A stretch of DNA of 64,000 nucleotides from Myxococcales bacterium. Lineage in GTDB: Bacteria > Myxococcota_A > UBA9160 > UBA4427. Below, in pieces: positions 50,074 through 59,040 of the stretch. The notes below the pieces were generated by a model. The model did no database searches. It was given only the letters and a program-made list of their open reading frames with translations, and had not been told where the DNA came from. The stretch is from positions 135,518 to 199,517 of the forward strand of contig DUBZ01000112.1 in NCBI GenBank assembly GCA_012960035.1, given 5' to 3'. The position numbers and the translations under genes were made by a program. Numbering within the stretch: the stretch's first letter is position 1; every line of letters starts with the position of its first letter.

Positions 50074-52029
50074 CTAGCCGGCAGCGGGTACCGAGCAAAC
50101 TTCTCGACTCAGCAATTCGATGTCGTCAGCCTTCGGTTTGCCAGCTCTCGACGTAGAAAAATAATCGTTGAAGAACCGGGGCGACGTAAATTCAAAGCTG
50201 CCCGGCTCCGCCGATTGTCGATCGAAACCAACTCGCGTCAGGCGGTCAAATTGGGCCGGAGCCTGTAAGGGTGGCGCTGCCGTCGACGTCGCAACCCGGA
50301 GTCCATCGACGTACATGTCGATCTGCCCAGTTTCGTTTTGGGGATACCGACGCGACCTGGCAAAGTAACTGGTGACTACGATCGCGGAGCATTTCTCTGC
50401 GATTAACACAGGGCCGTTCAGCCGTTCTCCGAGCATGTCGAGCTGGAGCGCTCCTCGGGCCGTCAAGGCGAGCCGCCAATACGGTGGATCGTCTACCACC
50501 ACTCCGGAGCGGATACCGTCTTTGCCTCGCACAACCGGCGTAACGCCGATCGCAAACGAAAACCCCGCATATCCTGGCGTTCGCTGCACAGCGTGCCCCT
50601 CGACCAACGTTGCTCCGCTTTCATTCACGCGTGTCACATCCACTGGAACCTCGTGCCCCGATGCATGCCACGCTTCGTACTCGTTCTGCAGTCTCGACAT
50701 GACGTCTGGGTGGGCTTCGCTCACGTTGCGGTTTGCAGTGTTTCGGTCCTGTACGTCGAACAGTCGATTCACACCGTCTCGACTGACCAGTCGAAACCGA
50801 CCGTCGCGATCGAGCACCGAATATGCGTTTGAGTCCCCCGTGATCGATTCCCAAAACAGGGTGCGCGCCGGAAATGGACCGCCCTTCTGAACTGCGGACC
50901 AAATATTCTTGCCCGCGATCGCATTCTCAGTCGGAGGCGCGCCGCTCACCGCTGCGAGCGTGGGCAAAAGATCGAGATAGCTCACGACCTCGTCTACAAG
51001 CCTGCCCCCTTCCAACTGACCAGGCCAGCGCCAGATCATCGGCGTGCGCACGCCCCCTTCTAGAAACTGCCCTTTGTGTCCGACATATGGATGATTGTTG
51101 TCGAGGTAAGTGTTTGTGCCTCCGTTGTCGCTCAAAAAAACGATCAACGTGTCATCGGCGATTCCCCGTTCGCGCAAATGATCAACCACGCGACCAATCG
51201 ACTGATCTAATTGCTCGACGGTCGCGTAGTACTTTCCTTCACCGGTGTCCGGATATTTTTCGGCGAATCGCGGCGCCGGCTGCAAAGGACCATGAGGCGC
51301 GTAGTACCAGAGGTTGATGAACCACGGCTCGTCCGCCGCGCTGAGTTCGTCGATCACTTCGAGGGTCTTGTCGGTGACGAGATCAGTCAGATGGCCGGGC
51401 ACTTTCGAAGGCTTTGTATCGGAGGACTGCAGCCATGGATCGCGATAGGTCGGCCACTTCTTCTTGCCGCCAAGATCCCACTGGGTCAGGTACCCGTACC
51501 AGTCGTCGAAGCCAGCTTCCGTGGGCGAGAGCCCCGCGGTCGCATTGCCCACGTGCCATTTGCCAATGTGATAGGTGGAGTAACCCGCGCGCGAAAGAAC
51601 CTTCGGCATCGTCTCGACGTCGGAAGAAATCCCCTGCCGCAGCGGCCGAAACCCCAAGTGCGCAGGGTCGATACCGGTAAGCAGCCCCGCCCGAGTGGTT
51701 GAGCAAACTGCGTCGGTGTAGTGCCGCGTAAATCGGACCCCCGATGCAGCAAGCGCAGTGAGGTTCGGGGTGACGAACTTGTCGTTGCTGAGACCGAGGT
51801 CGTTGTAACCGAGATCGTCGGCCAGAATCAGCAAAATATTTGGACGCACTGATCTCGACTCGCACTGGATCAAAGCAAGCCCCGACGTGAGACATAGAAG
51901 CAGGCAAGCGACTCTTCGAATCGCGAGCCTCCTTGGCTGGACCGTCTTGGGCCAAAGCGTTTTTGACAGGAGCGTCTTGGACGAGCGCGTCTGGGACAAA
52001 AATGTCTGGGGCGAGGATGTCGATTTCAT
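50074..52029 (-). CDS. Arylsulfatase-type sulfatase, exported
   Basis: A 651-aa type I sulfatase. RPNILLILADDLGYNDLGLS supplies the first metal Asp pair, TDAVCSTTRAGLLTG is the formylglycine site (Cys109), GKWHVGN is the next motif and IVFLSDNGGTNTYLDNNHPY gives the late metal ligands. The site reads C-S-T-T-R rather than C-x-P-x-R, so FGE modification may be altered. A hydrophobic run (LLLCLTSGLALIQC) after an unusual repeat-derived N-terminus is a possible lipoprotein or secretion signal. The C-terminal 200 residues (YAGFSFAIGVTPVVRGKDG, YPQNETGQIDMYVDGLRVAT) look like a beta-sandwich. It probably hydrolyses sulfate esters in the periplasm. Confidence 0.88.
   Translation of the reverse strand: MKSTSSPQTFLSQTRSSKTLLSKTLWPKTVQPRRLAIRRVACLLLCLTSGLALIQCESRSVRPNILLILADDLGYNDLGLSNDKFVTPNLTALAASGVRFTRHYTDAVCSTTRAGLLTGIDPAHLGFRPLRQGISSDVETMPKVLSRAGYSTYHIGKWHVGNATAGLSPTEAGFDDWYGYLTQWDLGGKKKWPTYRDPWLQSSDTKPSKVPGHLTDLVTDKTLEVIDELSAADEPWFINLWYYAPHGPLQPAPRFAEKYPDTGEGKYYATVEQLDQSIGRVVDHLRERGIADDTLIVFLSDNGGTNTYLDNNHPYVGHKGQFLEGGVRTPMIWRWPGQLEGGRLVDEVVSYLDLLPTLAAVSGAPPTENAIAGKNIWSAVQKGGPFPARTLFWESITGDSNAYSVLDRDGRFRLVSRDGVNRLFDVQDRNTANRNVSEAHPDVMSRLQNEYEAWHASGHEVPVDVTRVNESGATLVEGHAVQRTPGYAGFSFAIGVTPVVRGKDGIRSGVVVDDPPYWRLALTARGALQLDMLGERLNGPVLIAEKCSAIVVTSYFARSRRYPQNETGQIDMYVDGLRVATSTAAPPLQAPAQFDRLTRVGFDRQSAEPGSFEFTSPRFFNDYFSTSRAGKPKADDIELLSREVCSVPAAG
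51943..52017. repeat. 15-bp tandem repeat coding the N-terminus of the arylsulfatase
   Basis: Five degenerate copies start at 51943, 51958, 51973, 51988 and 52003, for example CGTCTTGGACGAGCG and CGTCTGGGACAAAAA. Because 15 is a multiple of three, the minus strand encodes a pentapeptide repeat: PQTFL, SQTRS, SKTLL, SKTLW, PKTVQ (residues 7-31). Confidence 0.75.
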
Positions 52030-52237
52030 TTCGACGTTTTTCCGCGAAGCCTCTTCGTTACAGCGAGTGACCCATCATACGGAGCCTCGGAGCAAGAGGC
52101 TACCTCGGACCGCTTGGTGACTGCGTGCGAAATCGCGCCGTCAGAAAACACAAACGAAGGCTTGCGTACTCGAATCACAGCTTCGATGCTCTCCGCTTGG
52201 CGCGCGGTTTCCTCGCAATTCAGGAGATGCAAAGACG

Positions 52238-53077
52238 ATGGCGATAGCGACCTCTGGGATCGACCACGTTCATCTCAGCGTGACGGACATCGAAGCATTC
52301 ATCGCGCGATTTTCGTCGATCCTCGATTGCGAGAGCAAGATCCCGCTTTACATTGATTCGATTCAAGCCCTCAATTCTATGAACTCGCTGAATCTCGATG
52401 TGTTCGAGCCCAAAGAACGCGAAGGCATTGCGGCTCGGCAGATGGCGGGTTTCGGGGGTCCGGGGCTTACCACGCTTTCAATGCTGGTCGAGGACATCGA
52501 TGCTGCGACGGCACATATTGAAGGCTGCGGTGTCCGCGTCATCAGCAAGATTGGCTACCCGGGTGTCGAAATCCAGTCTCAGTTTCATCCGAAGGATTGC
52601 TTCGGGATGGTGCTCGAGCTCATCGAATACATCGACGGCCATGAACAGGTGATCGCCGAGATCAACGCAAAGCAAGCCCTCGACAATCGCGGGCGCACCT
52701 TTATTCCCGCTCAGGCTGGAGCTCTTGCAGGCAGTGGCATCGACCACGCTCACTTGCGCGTCCCAGACCTGGACGATGCCCGCCGCTGGCTCTCACGCTT
52801 GTTCGTGTGCGATTGGGAAGACGTCACCGACACGATCGATGGTGCGCCGACGTGCCGCAGCTCAATTGGCATTCATCTCAATGAGGCGCACGACGAACGG
52901 CCTGGGCTTTCGAGCCTGGCCTTCGGGGTCGACGACATGGATGCCGCGAGCGCGCTTGCGGACGCACAGAAACTGCGGCGGCTCCCGGCCGCGGGACATC
53001 GCCAAGACGAAACCTGTCTCGTGCTCGATCGCAGAGACGTGTTCGACCTATCCCTTGAACTCGTCCCCAGCCGCTAG
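52238..53077 (+). CDS. Two-domain VOC (glyoxalase/bleomycin-resistance fold) protein
   Basis: A 279-aa protein with two VOC modules. The first begins SGIDHVHLSVTDIEAFIARF, has TTLSMLVEDIDAATAHIEGC and ends DCFGMVLELIEYIDGHE, giving a His and a Glu metal ligand. The second starts GSGIDHAHLRVPDLDDARRW and contains LSSLAFGVDDMDAASALADA and VFDLSLELVP. The two-module layout resembles 4-hydroxyphenylpyruvate-dioxygenase or extradiol-dioxygenase relatives and methylmalonyl-CoA-epimerase-like proteins; the exact reaction is unknown. GGAGATGCAAAGACG lies before ATG 52238. Confidence 0.8.
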   Translation: MAIATSGIDHVHLSVTDIEAFIARFSSILDCESKIPLYIDSIQALNSMNSLNLDVFEPKEREGIAARQMAGFGGPGLTTLSMLVEDIDAATAHIEGCGVRVISKIGYPGVEIQSQFHPKDCFGMVLELIEYIDGHEQVIAEINAKQALDNRGRTFIPAQAGALAGSGIDHAHLRVPDLDDARRWLSRLFVCDWEDVTDTIDGAPTCRSSIGIHLNEAHDERPGLSSLAFGVDDMDAASALADAQKLRRLPAAGHRQDETCLVLDRRDVFDLSLELVPSR

Positions 53078-53418
53078 TCCTGGAATAAGCGTATAGAACG
53101 AGTTGAGGCGCGCTTCGTGCGTTACGGTGTGGTTACCAGACCAAACACCACACCGAACAAGGCGCACCTCAAGTAAAGAACGATTCGTATTCGATTCGAG
53201 CAAGTCACGTCAATCATGGAACATCGATCGAGCTGCCGTGCGCTTCTGAATGCCGAGAGCATATCAACCGGTCTCTGCGTTCGAAGATAAAGGCGAAACA
53301 GTTGTGGCCTCTCCCGCTCAACCGAGGGATCATTTTACCGCGCGCTGGTACAGCAATCGAAATAACACAAAAGCGGCAGGCTCCTTTCAAATGCACGCAA
53401 CTTTGGAGGTTGACTCAA
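53078..53418. other. Intergenic stretch with an inverted repeat
   Basis: No gene is supported in these 341 bp. Its only clear element is the 8-bp inverted repeat at 53126-53154 listed separately. The promoter of the ICMT-like gene must lie within, but no consensus was found. Confidence 0.5.
53126..53154. repeat. Perfect 8-bp inverted repeat, possible terminator-like hairpin
   Basis: GGTGTGGT (53126-53133) and ACCACACC (53147-53154) are perfect complements separated by 13 nt. It lies 49 bp after the VOC gene stop. No T-run follows, so it could be a Rho-dependent pause, a weak terminator or an operator. Confidence 0.45.
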
Positions 53419-53898
53419 ATGAGTGACGGCGAGCCAAGAGACGGCGCCAACGTCGAATTCGCACCCCCGCTTGTTCCAGTCATTGCGTTGGGGGTGGGAC
53501 TTATTCTCCAGCATCTCGTTTGGACATTGGCCGTGCCGCTTGTCGGGTTCACCCAGTACGCGGCTGGTGGTTTACTCCTTGTGGCAGGACTGGGCTTGAT
53601 GATGGGCGCCTTCGGTCAGTTCCAACGAACTGGCCAGGATCCAAAGCCCTGGCTCAGTACGCCCGAGGTGATCGCCGTCGGCGTCTACAAGTGGACGCGA
53701 AACCCGATGTATCTCTCGATGGGCCTGCTTCAAGCTGGCGTGGGGGTGCTGATTTCGAATGGATGGGTGGTGGTTCTGGTCGCTGCGACATGGGCAGCGA
53801 TCTACAAGATCGCGATACAACATGAAGAGGCGTATCTCGAACAAAAATTTGGAACGTCGTACTTGGCCTACAAGGAGTCGGTTCGTCGCTGGCTCTAA
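53419..53898 (+). CDS. Isoprenylcysteine carboxyl-methyltransferase-like membrane protein
   Basis: A 159-aa membrane protein of the ICMT/PEMT-like superfamily. Hydrophobic segments are FAPPLVPVIALGVGLILQHL, YAAGGLLLVAGLGLMMGAFG and MGLLQAGVGVLISNGWVVVL. The signature is VGVYKWTRNPMYLSMGLLQA (the G-x-Y-x-x-x-R-N-P-M-Y-L SAM-binding segment), followed by QHEEAYLEQKFGTSYLAYKE, the E-E-x-x-L-x-x-x-F-G-x-x-Y element. It transfers a methyl group to a membrane-embedded acceptor, not necessarily a prenylcysteine. TTGGAGGT gives the start at ATG 53419. It converges with the GT-C gene with a 4-bp overlap. Confidence 0.88.
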   Translation: MSDGEPRDGANVEFAPPLVPVIALGVGLILQHLVWTLAVPLVGFTQYAAGGLLLVAGLGLMMGAFGQFQRTGQDPKPWLSTPEVIAVGVYKWTRNPMYLSMGLLQAGVGVLISNGWVVVLVAATWAAIYKIAIQHEEAYLEQKFGTSYLAYKESVRRWL

Positions 53899-55532
53899 GA
53901 CGGAGGCGACTCCACCTTCATCAAAACCGGATGCCCTCGTAGCCAACGTGCCCTTGGAATTAACGGCGCAATGCGTTGGTGGACGCGCAGGCGCTTATTC
54001 AGATCTCCACCACTGAATCCGCCCCGCCGTTGCAACGATGGCTGCTCCCACATCCCAGGATAGTCGAGCAAATAGCCGATCTCGCGGTCATCGAAGTAGT
54101 CCGACAAGGCGTCGCGGCTTGCGTACCCGTAGATGTCGTCGTTCACCAAACCGTCGAGATTCACTACGTCGCGTTCACTGAAGTAGGAGAGCAGGCCGGC
54201 GTTAAACGCAGCGACTCGCGCGCCGGGGGGATTCTCTTTTAGCCAAAGAGCCGCTCCCAACATGTTGGCCTGGTGGGGAAAGCGCGGATACTGACTTTCG
54301 GCGAACGACAAAATGCAAGTCACTACAATGAGTGCAGCAAAGCCGCCTTGCAGGGCGCGCCCCACCCTTGCATACGACAGAAACGCGCCAGTGGTGACCC
54401 CGATGGCAAGCGAAAGCGGCACGACGAACGCCGCGGAATACCACGTCTGCGGGGCGAGATTCTGCAGTCCAAAGAAAACGATGTAGCCCAGAACCGCGAC
54501 GGCACCGCTCACCCCAACAAAGCTCCGTGTCCCGGCGCTTGAGCCCGGCGCGTCAGTTTCATCTTCTCTCGCACCCGTCGGTTGATCCACCGCTGCTACT
54601 TCACCAGAGCTGCGAGCCAATAGACGCCTGGCTCCACCGACGACGAACTGAATCAAACCCGCACCCGCAAACACAATGACCGACCGCGAGCCCAGCACCA
54701 CAAACAACAGCAATACGTAATTCTGCAGCGCGCTGTCTGCGGTGTCTCCCCACAACGACTTCATCCTCGCGCTCGACTGAAGCCAATGCCCCGAGTATCC
54801 GTGCACGTAAAATAAGAACAGTGCGAGTGCCACGGTTGCACCTGCCAACAAAACGACCAGCCGCAGCTGGATCTCTTTTCTCACTGCGGGCGCAAGGGGG
54901 ACCACGCAGGCGGTGACAAACATGGTGACCGGTAGGAGTCCGAAATCAGTGCGCGCGAGACTCCCAAATGCGCCAATCAAAGCGACCGCCGCGAACGAGA
55001 CCCTACTCTTGGGAAGCACGCTCCTATAACAGAGTGCACCCGCCAAGATGACCCACGGCGATTCCATTACGGTGCTCGTCTGCATCAAAACCAAGGGCGC
55101 TGTAAGCACAGCCACGACTGCAAACGGCGCGAATGTCTGCCCGCTTCGACTCACCATCTGCGCACACAGATACGCGGCCCAACTCATCGCCACGACTGCG
55201 GCCAACCCCGAAGCCCATAGCATCGTTGAAAATTCGGCCGCACCACTGATCGCCGAAACCAGCGCCAAGTAGAACGCGTGCAGGGGATGAAACCCGCTGG
55301 TCGTGCTCATGTGGTCGAAGGTCCAGCTCCCCGACTCGGCGAAGTTGCGCGCGAGCACTAGATAATAGAAAGCGTCGTCGGGGATCCGGATGACCTGCTC
55401 AATGAGCGGCAAGTCAACGAACCAAACGATTCGTACGAGTGCAGCGAGACCAACGCTGAGTGCAACGAGCACCGGAGGGCGAAGAACAATATGTCGCCAA
55501 TGCTGCTGAGTCGATTGCGGGGTGGTGTCCAA
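53895..55532 (-). CDS. GT-C-fold glycosyltransferase-like membrane protein
   Basis: About 545 aa with many membrane helices. The first loop after helix 1 has IRIPDDAFYYLVLARNFAES then FDHMSTTSGFHPLHAFYLAL; the Asp-Asp is placed as in GT-C mannosyl/arabinosyl transferases that use polyprenyl-phosphate sugars. Later helices include VRKEIQLRLVVLLAGATVAL and GVSGAVAVLGYIVFFGLQN. The soluble C-terminus (YFSERDVVNLDGLVNDDIYG, YFDDREIGYLLDYPGMWEQP) lies outside. The start is unsure: TTG 55532 (MDTTPQSTQQ) is preferred, but the frame is open to 55649. It follows a broken membrane gene and a methyltransferase in the same direction. Confidence 0.75.
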   Translation of the reverse strand: MDTTPQSTQQHWRHIVLRPPVLVALSVGLAALVRIVWFVDLPLIEQVIRIPDDAFYYLVLARNFAESGSWTFDHMSTTSGFHPLHAFYLALVSAISGAAEFSTMLWASGLAAVVAMSWAAYLCAQMVSRSGQTFAPFAVVAVLTAPLVLMQTSTVMESPWVILAGALCYRSVLPKSRVSFAAVALIGAFGSLARTDFGLLPVTMFVTACVVPLAPAVRKEIQLRLVVLLAGATVALALFLFYVHGYSGHWLQSSARMKSLWGDTADSALQNYVLLLFVVLGSRSVIVFAGAGLIQFVVGGARRLLARSSGEVAAVDQPTGAREDETDAPGSSAGTRSFVGVSGAVAVLGYIVFFGLQNLAPQTWYSAAFVVPLSLAIGVTTGAFLSYARVGRALQGGFAALIVVTCILSFAESQYPRFPHQANMLGAALWLKENPPGARVAAFNAGLLSYFSERDVVNLDGLVNDDIYGYASRDALSDYFDDREIGYLLDYPGMWEQPSLQRRGGFSGGDLNKRLRVHQRIAPLIPRARWLRGHPVLMKVESPPS

Positions 55533-55638
55533 GTCAGAACCCCGGGCGCGAGCATTTAGGCCACCAAGACTCAACGAGCGCAGACACAGCGGTAGACACC
55601 ATGTTCCCAGTCTACCCCGATGAAGCGGAAGAGAACAT

Positions 55639-55955
55639 CTACGTCCCAAGAGCTAGATTTGAATACACCCGGGGCGGAGTTTGCTCGTACAACGCGAGAC
55701 CCAGTAGGGGGAGGATCCCCGTCACCATCCGAAAGCCACGTTGTTCGGGGCTGGCGTTCCATGAAAGAGATGAATCGACGCGATCGAGTTCACCCCACTG
55801 TCTTCCTTGAGAAAGTGAACGATTGCGCGGAAGGTGACGGGCAGCAGCAGACAAAAGCCGTAGATCAGGACCGACCCACCGTTAAACTCGTTGCTAGCGC
55901 GCGGGGATAGGACCGTATCCATGAAGGATATTTTCGTGTTCTCCGATTCATTCAC
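55639..55955 (-). pseudogene. Small membrane protein with a frameshift
   Basis: Starting at GTG 55955 the frame encodes MNESENTKISFMDTVLSPRA, NGGSVLIYGFCLLLPVTFRA and IVHFLKEDSGVN, then a TGA ends it at 55722. The neighbouring frame continues from the same place with RMVTGILPLLGLALYEQTPP and RVYSNLALGT. The two together would make a two-helix membrane protein of about 105 aa in line with the flanking minus-strand genes. A one-base shift near 55735 explains the break. No family is recognised, and a sequencing error cannot be excluded. Confidence 0.35.
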
Positions 55956-55988
55956 TCGGATCTAGAATTCGCGACGACGTAAGAACCG

Positions 55989-57044
55989 TCAGTCCGCGCT
56001 TCGCGTCGCCAGAATATGAACTGTCGCGCCCGACTTTGAATTTGCTGCGATGACACTCATCGCAATGGTGAGTGGGGCAGTGCAAAAGAGTAACCCCCAA
56101 AGCAAAATCCGCGTCGCGGCGCCGATCGGCAGACTGCCCAGATCTTCGCTTTGGTGCATCAGCCGATAGAGCGCGTTGGGTGGCAAGTTTGTATATCGGT
56201 TGAGCGCACTCTGCACCCATCCAAACGGGTTCTGCCGCAGCGAAAAGTGATGCGTCGATCGAACGTCGAAACCTCGGTCCCCCACAAGCCTGTGGAGTGC
56301 TCCCAGAGGGAAATGAAATAGATGGCGCGGAGCGTCGAGATGGAACCATGCCGGGCCGCTCCATCGGGCTTGAAGACTCGAAAAGTTCGGCACGGCCACA
56401 ACGAGCCGACCGCCCGGCTTTAAGATTCGCCTGCACTCTTCGATCGTGTGCGCGGGATCTTCAACGTGTTCGAGCACGTGCCAAATGATGATCTCGTCGA
56501 AGAACTCGGCGGGAAAGTTGGCGTCGCCCAAGCGCTTCGCGATGCGAATTTCTGCGCGGGGATCCGAGCCCTGCATCGCGCTTTCATTGATTTCCACGCC
56601 AAACACTTGAAAGCCGCGATCCGCGAGTGGCGTGAGCAAGACCCCGCGACCGCAGCCAACGTCAAGCACCTTCGCTCCCCCGGGCAGCCCTGCCGTTAGG
56701 AAGTCAACATGCCGCGTAGCGACGATCTGCACCAAAAGCTCAACCACGCCTCGAAATTTCGACGCAGCATGTCCGTAGTACTCGGGCGGATAGGCGGCCT
56801 TGATCTGTTTATCTGTGAGGCGCGGGTAATACTGCCCGAGGCCACACGTCGCACACACAACGATCGGCTGCAGGATGTCTTGAACATGAAAAAGCGCCCG
56901 AAAGCGAGTGTCGTCGCAAACCAGACACGCGAGCCCTTCGACCGCATCGAGCTCGTGTCCGTCGATTTTTGCGGCAGTGGCTGCGGCGGTTACGCGCCGA
57001 TCGTGGAGCCAGCTGCTCCGCGACTCATCTTGCGCTTTCGTCAT
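55989..57044 (-). CDS. SAM methyltransferase with N-terminal zinc-binding motif
   Basis: A 351-aa protein. GLACLVCDDTRFRALFHV and VVCATCGLGQYYPRLTDKQI give a two-CxxC zinc site at about residues 39-75. AYPPEYYGHAA follows, then motif I AKVLDVGCGRGVLLTPLADR, IIIWHVLEHVEDPAHTIEEC and ILKPGGRLVVAVPNFSSLQA. The C-terminal part has hydrophobic helices (ILLWGLLFCTAPLTIAMSVI). This layout is common for C- or O-methyltransferases in glycan and exopolysaccharide clusters. Start ATG 57044 has no clear Shine-Dalgarno; TTG 57083 is an alternative. It lies next to two GT-C-type genes. Confidence 0.82.
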   Translation of the reverse strand: MTKAQDESRSSWLHDRRVTAAATAAKIDGHELDAVEGLACLVCDDTRFRALFHVQDILQPIVVCATCGLGQYYPRLTDKQIKAAYPPEYYGHAASKFRGVVELLVQIVATRHVDFLTAGLPGGAKVLDVGCGRGVLLTPLADRGFQVFGVEINESAMQGSDPRAEIRIAKRLGDANFPAEFFDEIIIWHVLEHVEDPAHTIEECRRILKPGGRLVVAVPNFSSLQARWSGPAWFHLDAPRHLFHFPLGALHRLVGDRGFDVRSTHHFSLRQNPFGWVQSALNRYTNLPPNALYRLMHQSEDLGSLPIGAATRILLWGLLFCTAPLTIAMSVIAANSKSGATVHILATRSAD

Positions 57045-57201
57045 AGGTCGGCGAAGCGTGCGCTGCCCTACCCTATCCGTCAAGAGAAGAACAACGCCGC
57101 GAACAGCCGATGGCTCGAAAGTACAGATTGGCTGTTACCCTTCTTTTCGATGATACGAGCAAGCACTTCGTCGACCCAAATGCGCACGCGGGACATGTCG
57201 T

Positions 57202-58941
57202 ATGAATAAGCCGCCCGTCCCCAACACCATCCAGCGCGACGTCCTTTTCCTCACTCTGGGCACGGTTGCCTGTCTGTTGCCCTTCATCGGGAAGGCGGTT
57301 CATCTCGACGACCCCGTCTACGTCTGGATCGCGCAACAGATCCACATCAACCCGGCCGACTTTTTTGGTTTCCAGATCAACTGGCAGGGCGCGCTGGTCA
57401 CCGTTTCGGAGTTCAACCGCAACCCGCCAGGGGTGAGCTACGTGCTGGCTTTGGCTGCGGCGGTGGGAGGTTGGAGCGACGCCGCACTGCATCTCGGAAT
57501 CCTGCCCTGTTCGATCGCGGTGGTGCTCGGCACATACGCCTTCGCGGGCCGCTGTTGTCGTGCACCGCTGCTCGCAACCGTCGCGGGTTGCGCAACCCCG
57601 GCGTTCATGGTTTCGGCAACGACGCTCATGGCCGACATTCCAATGCTCGCTTGCTGGGTGTGGGCACTCGTCTTCTGGGAACGGGGGATGCGCTCGAACC
57701 ATCAGGGCAACTTCTTTGTTGCGGCAACCCTTGTCGCGCTAGGCGCCCTCACGAAGTTCATCGCAGTCACGGTCATCCCACTGCTCCTGGCATGGTCAAT
57801 CGTTCGCGATCTACGACTGCGCCTGTATCTGCTCTGGCTGCTACTCCCGATCGGGGCCCTCATCGGCTTCGATTTCTACACCGCGCACGTTTACGAACAC
57901 GGGATCCTGTCGGACGCCGCCAACTATGCGGCGGGGATCGGGACAAAGATCCCGCGACACGAACGCTTCATCACGGCCGTCATATTTGTCGGCGGAACCT
58001 TGATTACCGTTGCACTGTTTACGCCGTGGCTCGTGCGAGGAAGGATTCGCATCGCATCTGCCTTCGCCATTCCCGCCATGCTTGGACTCATCGTTGCCCT
58101 CGGCCAGCTCGGCTACACGCCGATCCGCCTGCTCGAAGGAGGCGTGCGTTGGGACATCGCGCTGCACGCGTGCATATTTGCAGCGGCGGGCTTGCCCTTG
58201 TTGTTTCTCTCGGTGGACGAGTTGCGACGACCGCGAGGCGACACGTTCGGCTGGCTGCTCGCGGCATGGTTGCTCGGGATATTCGTCTTCGCCGCAGCGG
58301 TGAATTGGACCGTCAGCACACGTGTGATCCTGCCGATGGTCCCGGCCGCAGGCATTTTGCTCGTCCGGGGCCTTGAGCGTGCCGGTACGTTGAACACTGC
58401 CTGGCGCGTCGCACCGCTTGTAGCCGGCTTGGCGACTTCAATCCTCGTTGCCCATGCGGACTACCAATGGGCAGGTTCGGCGCGGGACGCGGCGATTGAT
58501 CTCGCCGATCGCTACTGGACGGACGCGAACTCCGATGCCCGAGCCGACATTCCAAACACCACGAGGACCCAGTTGCAGTTCCAGGGGCATTGGGGATTTC
58601 AGTATTACATGGAACAGATGGGGGCTTCGGCGTTCGACTTGCGAAAACGGCGCGTGATCCCCGGCAGCATCCTCATCAACCCATGTAACAACACCAACGT
58701 TGTCCCCTTCCCCCAGAGCTTTGGCCGTTTCGTCGAAACCGTGCGATACCCAACATCACGCTACGCGACAGTGCACTCGCCAACGCGCGGCGTCGGGTTT
58801 TATGCCAGCACCTTCGGCCCCCTTCCCTTTGCGCTCGGGCCTGCTCCAGACGACCCATACGACGTGCTTCGACTTCAAGCACCGACGGGTGCACCTGCTG
58901 AGGACATCAAGCGCAACTGCGGCATGACGCCTTCGGGATGA
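57202..58941 (+). CDS. GT39-like (ArnT/PMT superfamily) membrane glycosyltransferase
   Basis: A 579-aa multi-pass protein. The first loop HLDDPVYVWIAQQIHINPAD carries the catalytic-type Asp-Asp seen in ArnT and other GT-C enzymes (DDxxY), with NRNPPGVSYVLALAAAVGGW following. Further helices: FFVAATLVALGALTKFIAVT, LYLLWLLLPIGALIGFDFY, GDTFGWLLAAWLLGIFVFAA. The C-terminal soluble part starts near RYWTDANSDARADIPNTTRT. It probably transfers a sugar from a lipid-phosphate donor on the periplasmic side. It is divergent from the zinc-binding methyltransferase, 157 bp apart. Confidence 0.85.
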   Translation: MNKPPVPNTIQRDVLFLTLGTVACLLPFIGKAVHLDDPVYVWIAQQIHINPADFFGFQINWQGALVTVSEFNRNPPGVSYVLALAAAVGGWSDAALHLGILPCSIAVVLGTYAFAGRCCRAPLLATVAGCATPAFMVSATTLMADIPMLACWVWALVFWERGMRSNHQGNFFVAATLVALGALTKFIAVTVIPLLLAWSIVRDLRLRLYLLWLLLPIGALIGFDFYTAHVYEHGILSDAANYAAGIGTKIPRHERFITAVIFVGGTLITVALFTPWLVRGRIRIASAFAIPAMLGLIVALGQLGYTPIRLLEGGVRWDIALHACIFAAAGLPLLFLSVDELRRPRGDTFGWLLAAWLLGIFVFAAAVNWTVSTRVILPMVPAAGILLVRGLERAGTLNTAWRVAPLVAGLATSILVAHADYQWAGSARDAAIDLADRYWTDANSDARADIPNTTRTQLQFQGHWGFQYYMEQMGASAFDLRKRRVIPGSILINPCNNTNVVPFPQSFGRFVETVRYPTSRYATVHSPTRGVGFYASTFGPLPFALGPAPDDPYDVLRLQAPTGAPAEDIKRNCGMTPSG

Positions 58942-59040
58942 CCCGTTGATCCAGTTCGGCCGGCCACAACACGCGAGTTCGAAACCTCGGAACTGCCGAT
59001 ATACTTAGGCGAGAGTCACACATCACGAGGAGTTCACCCC

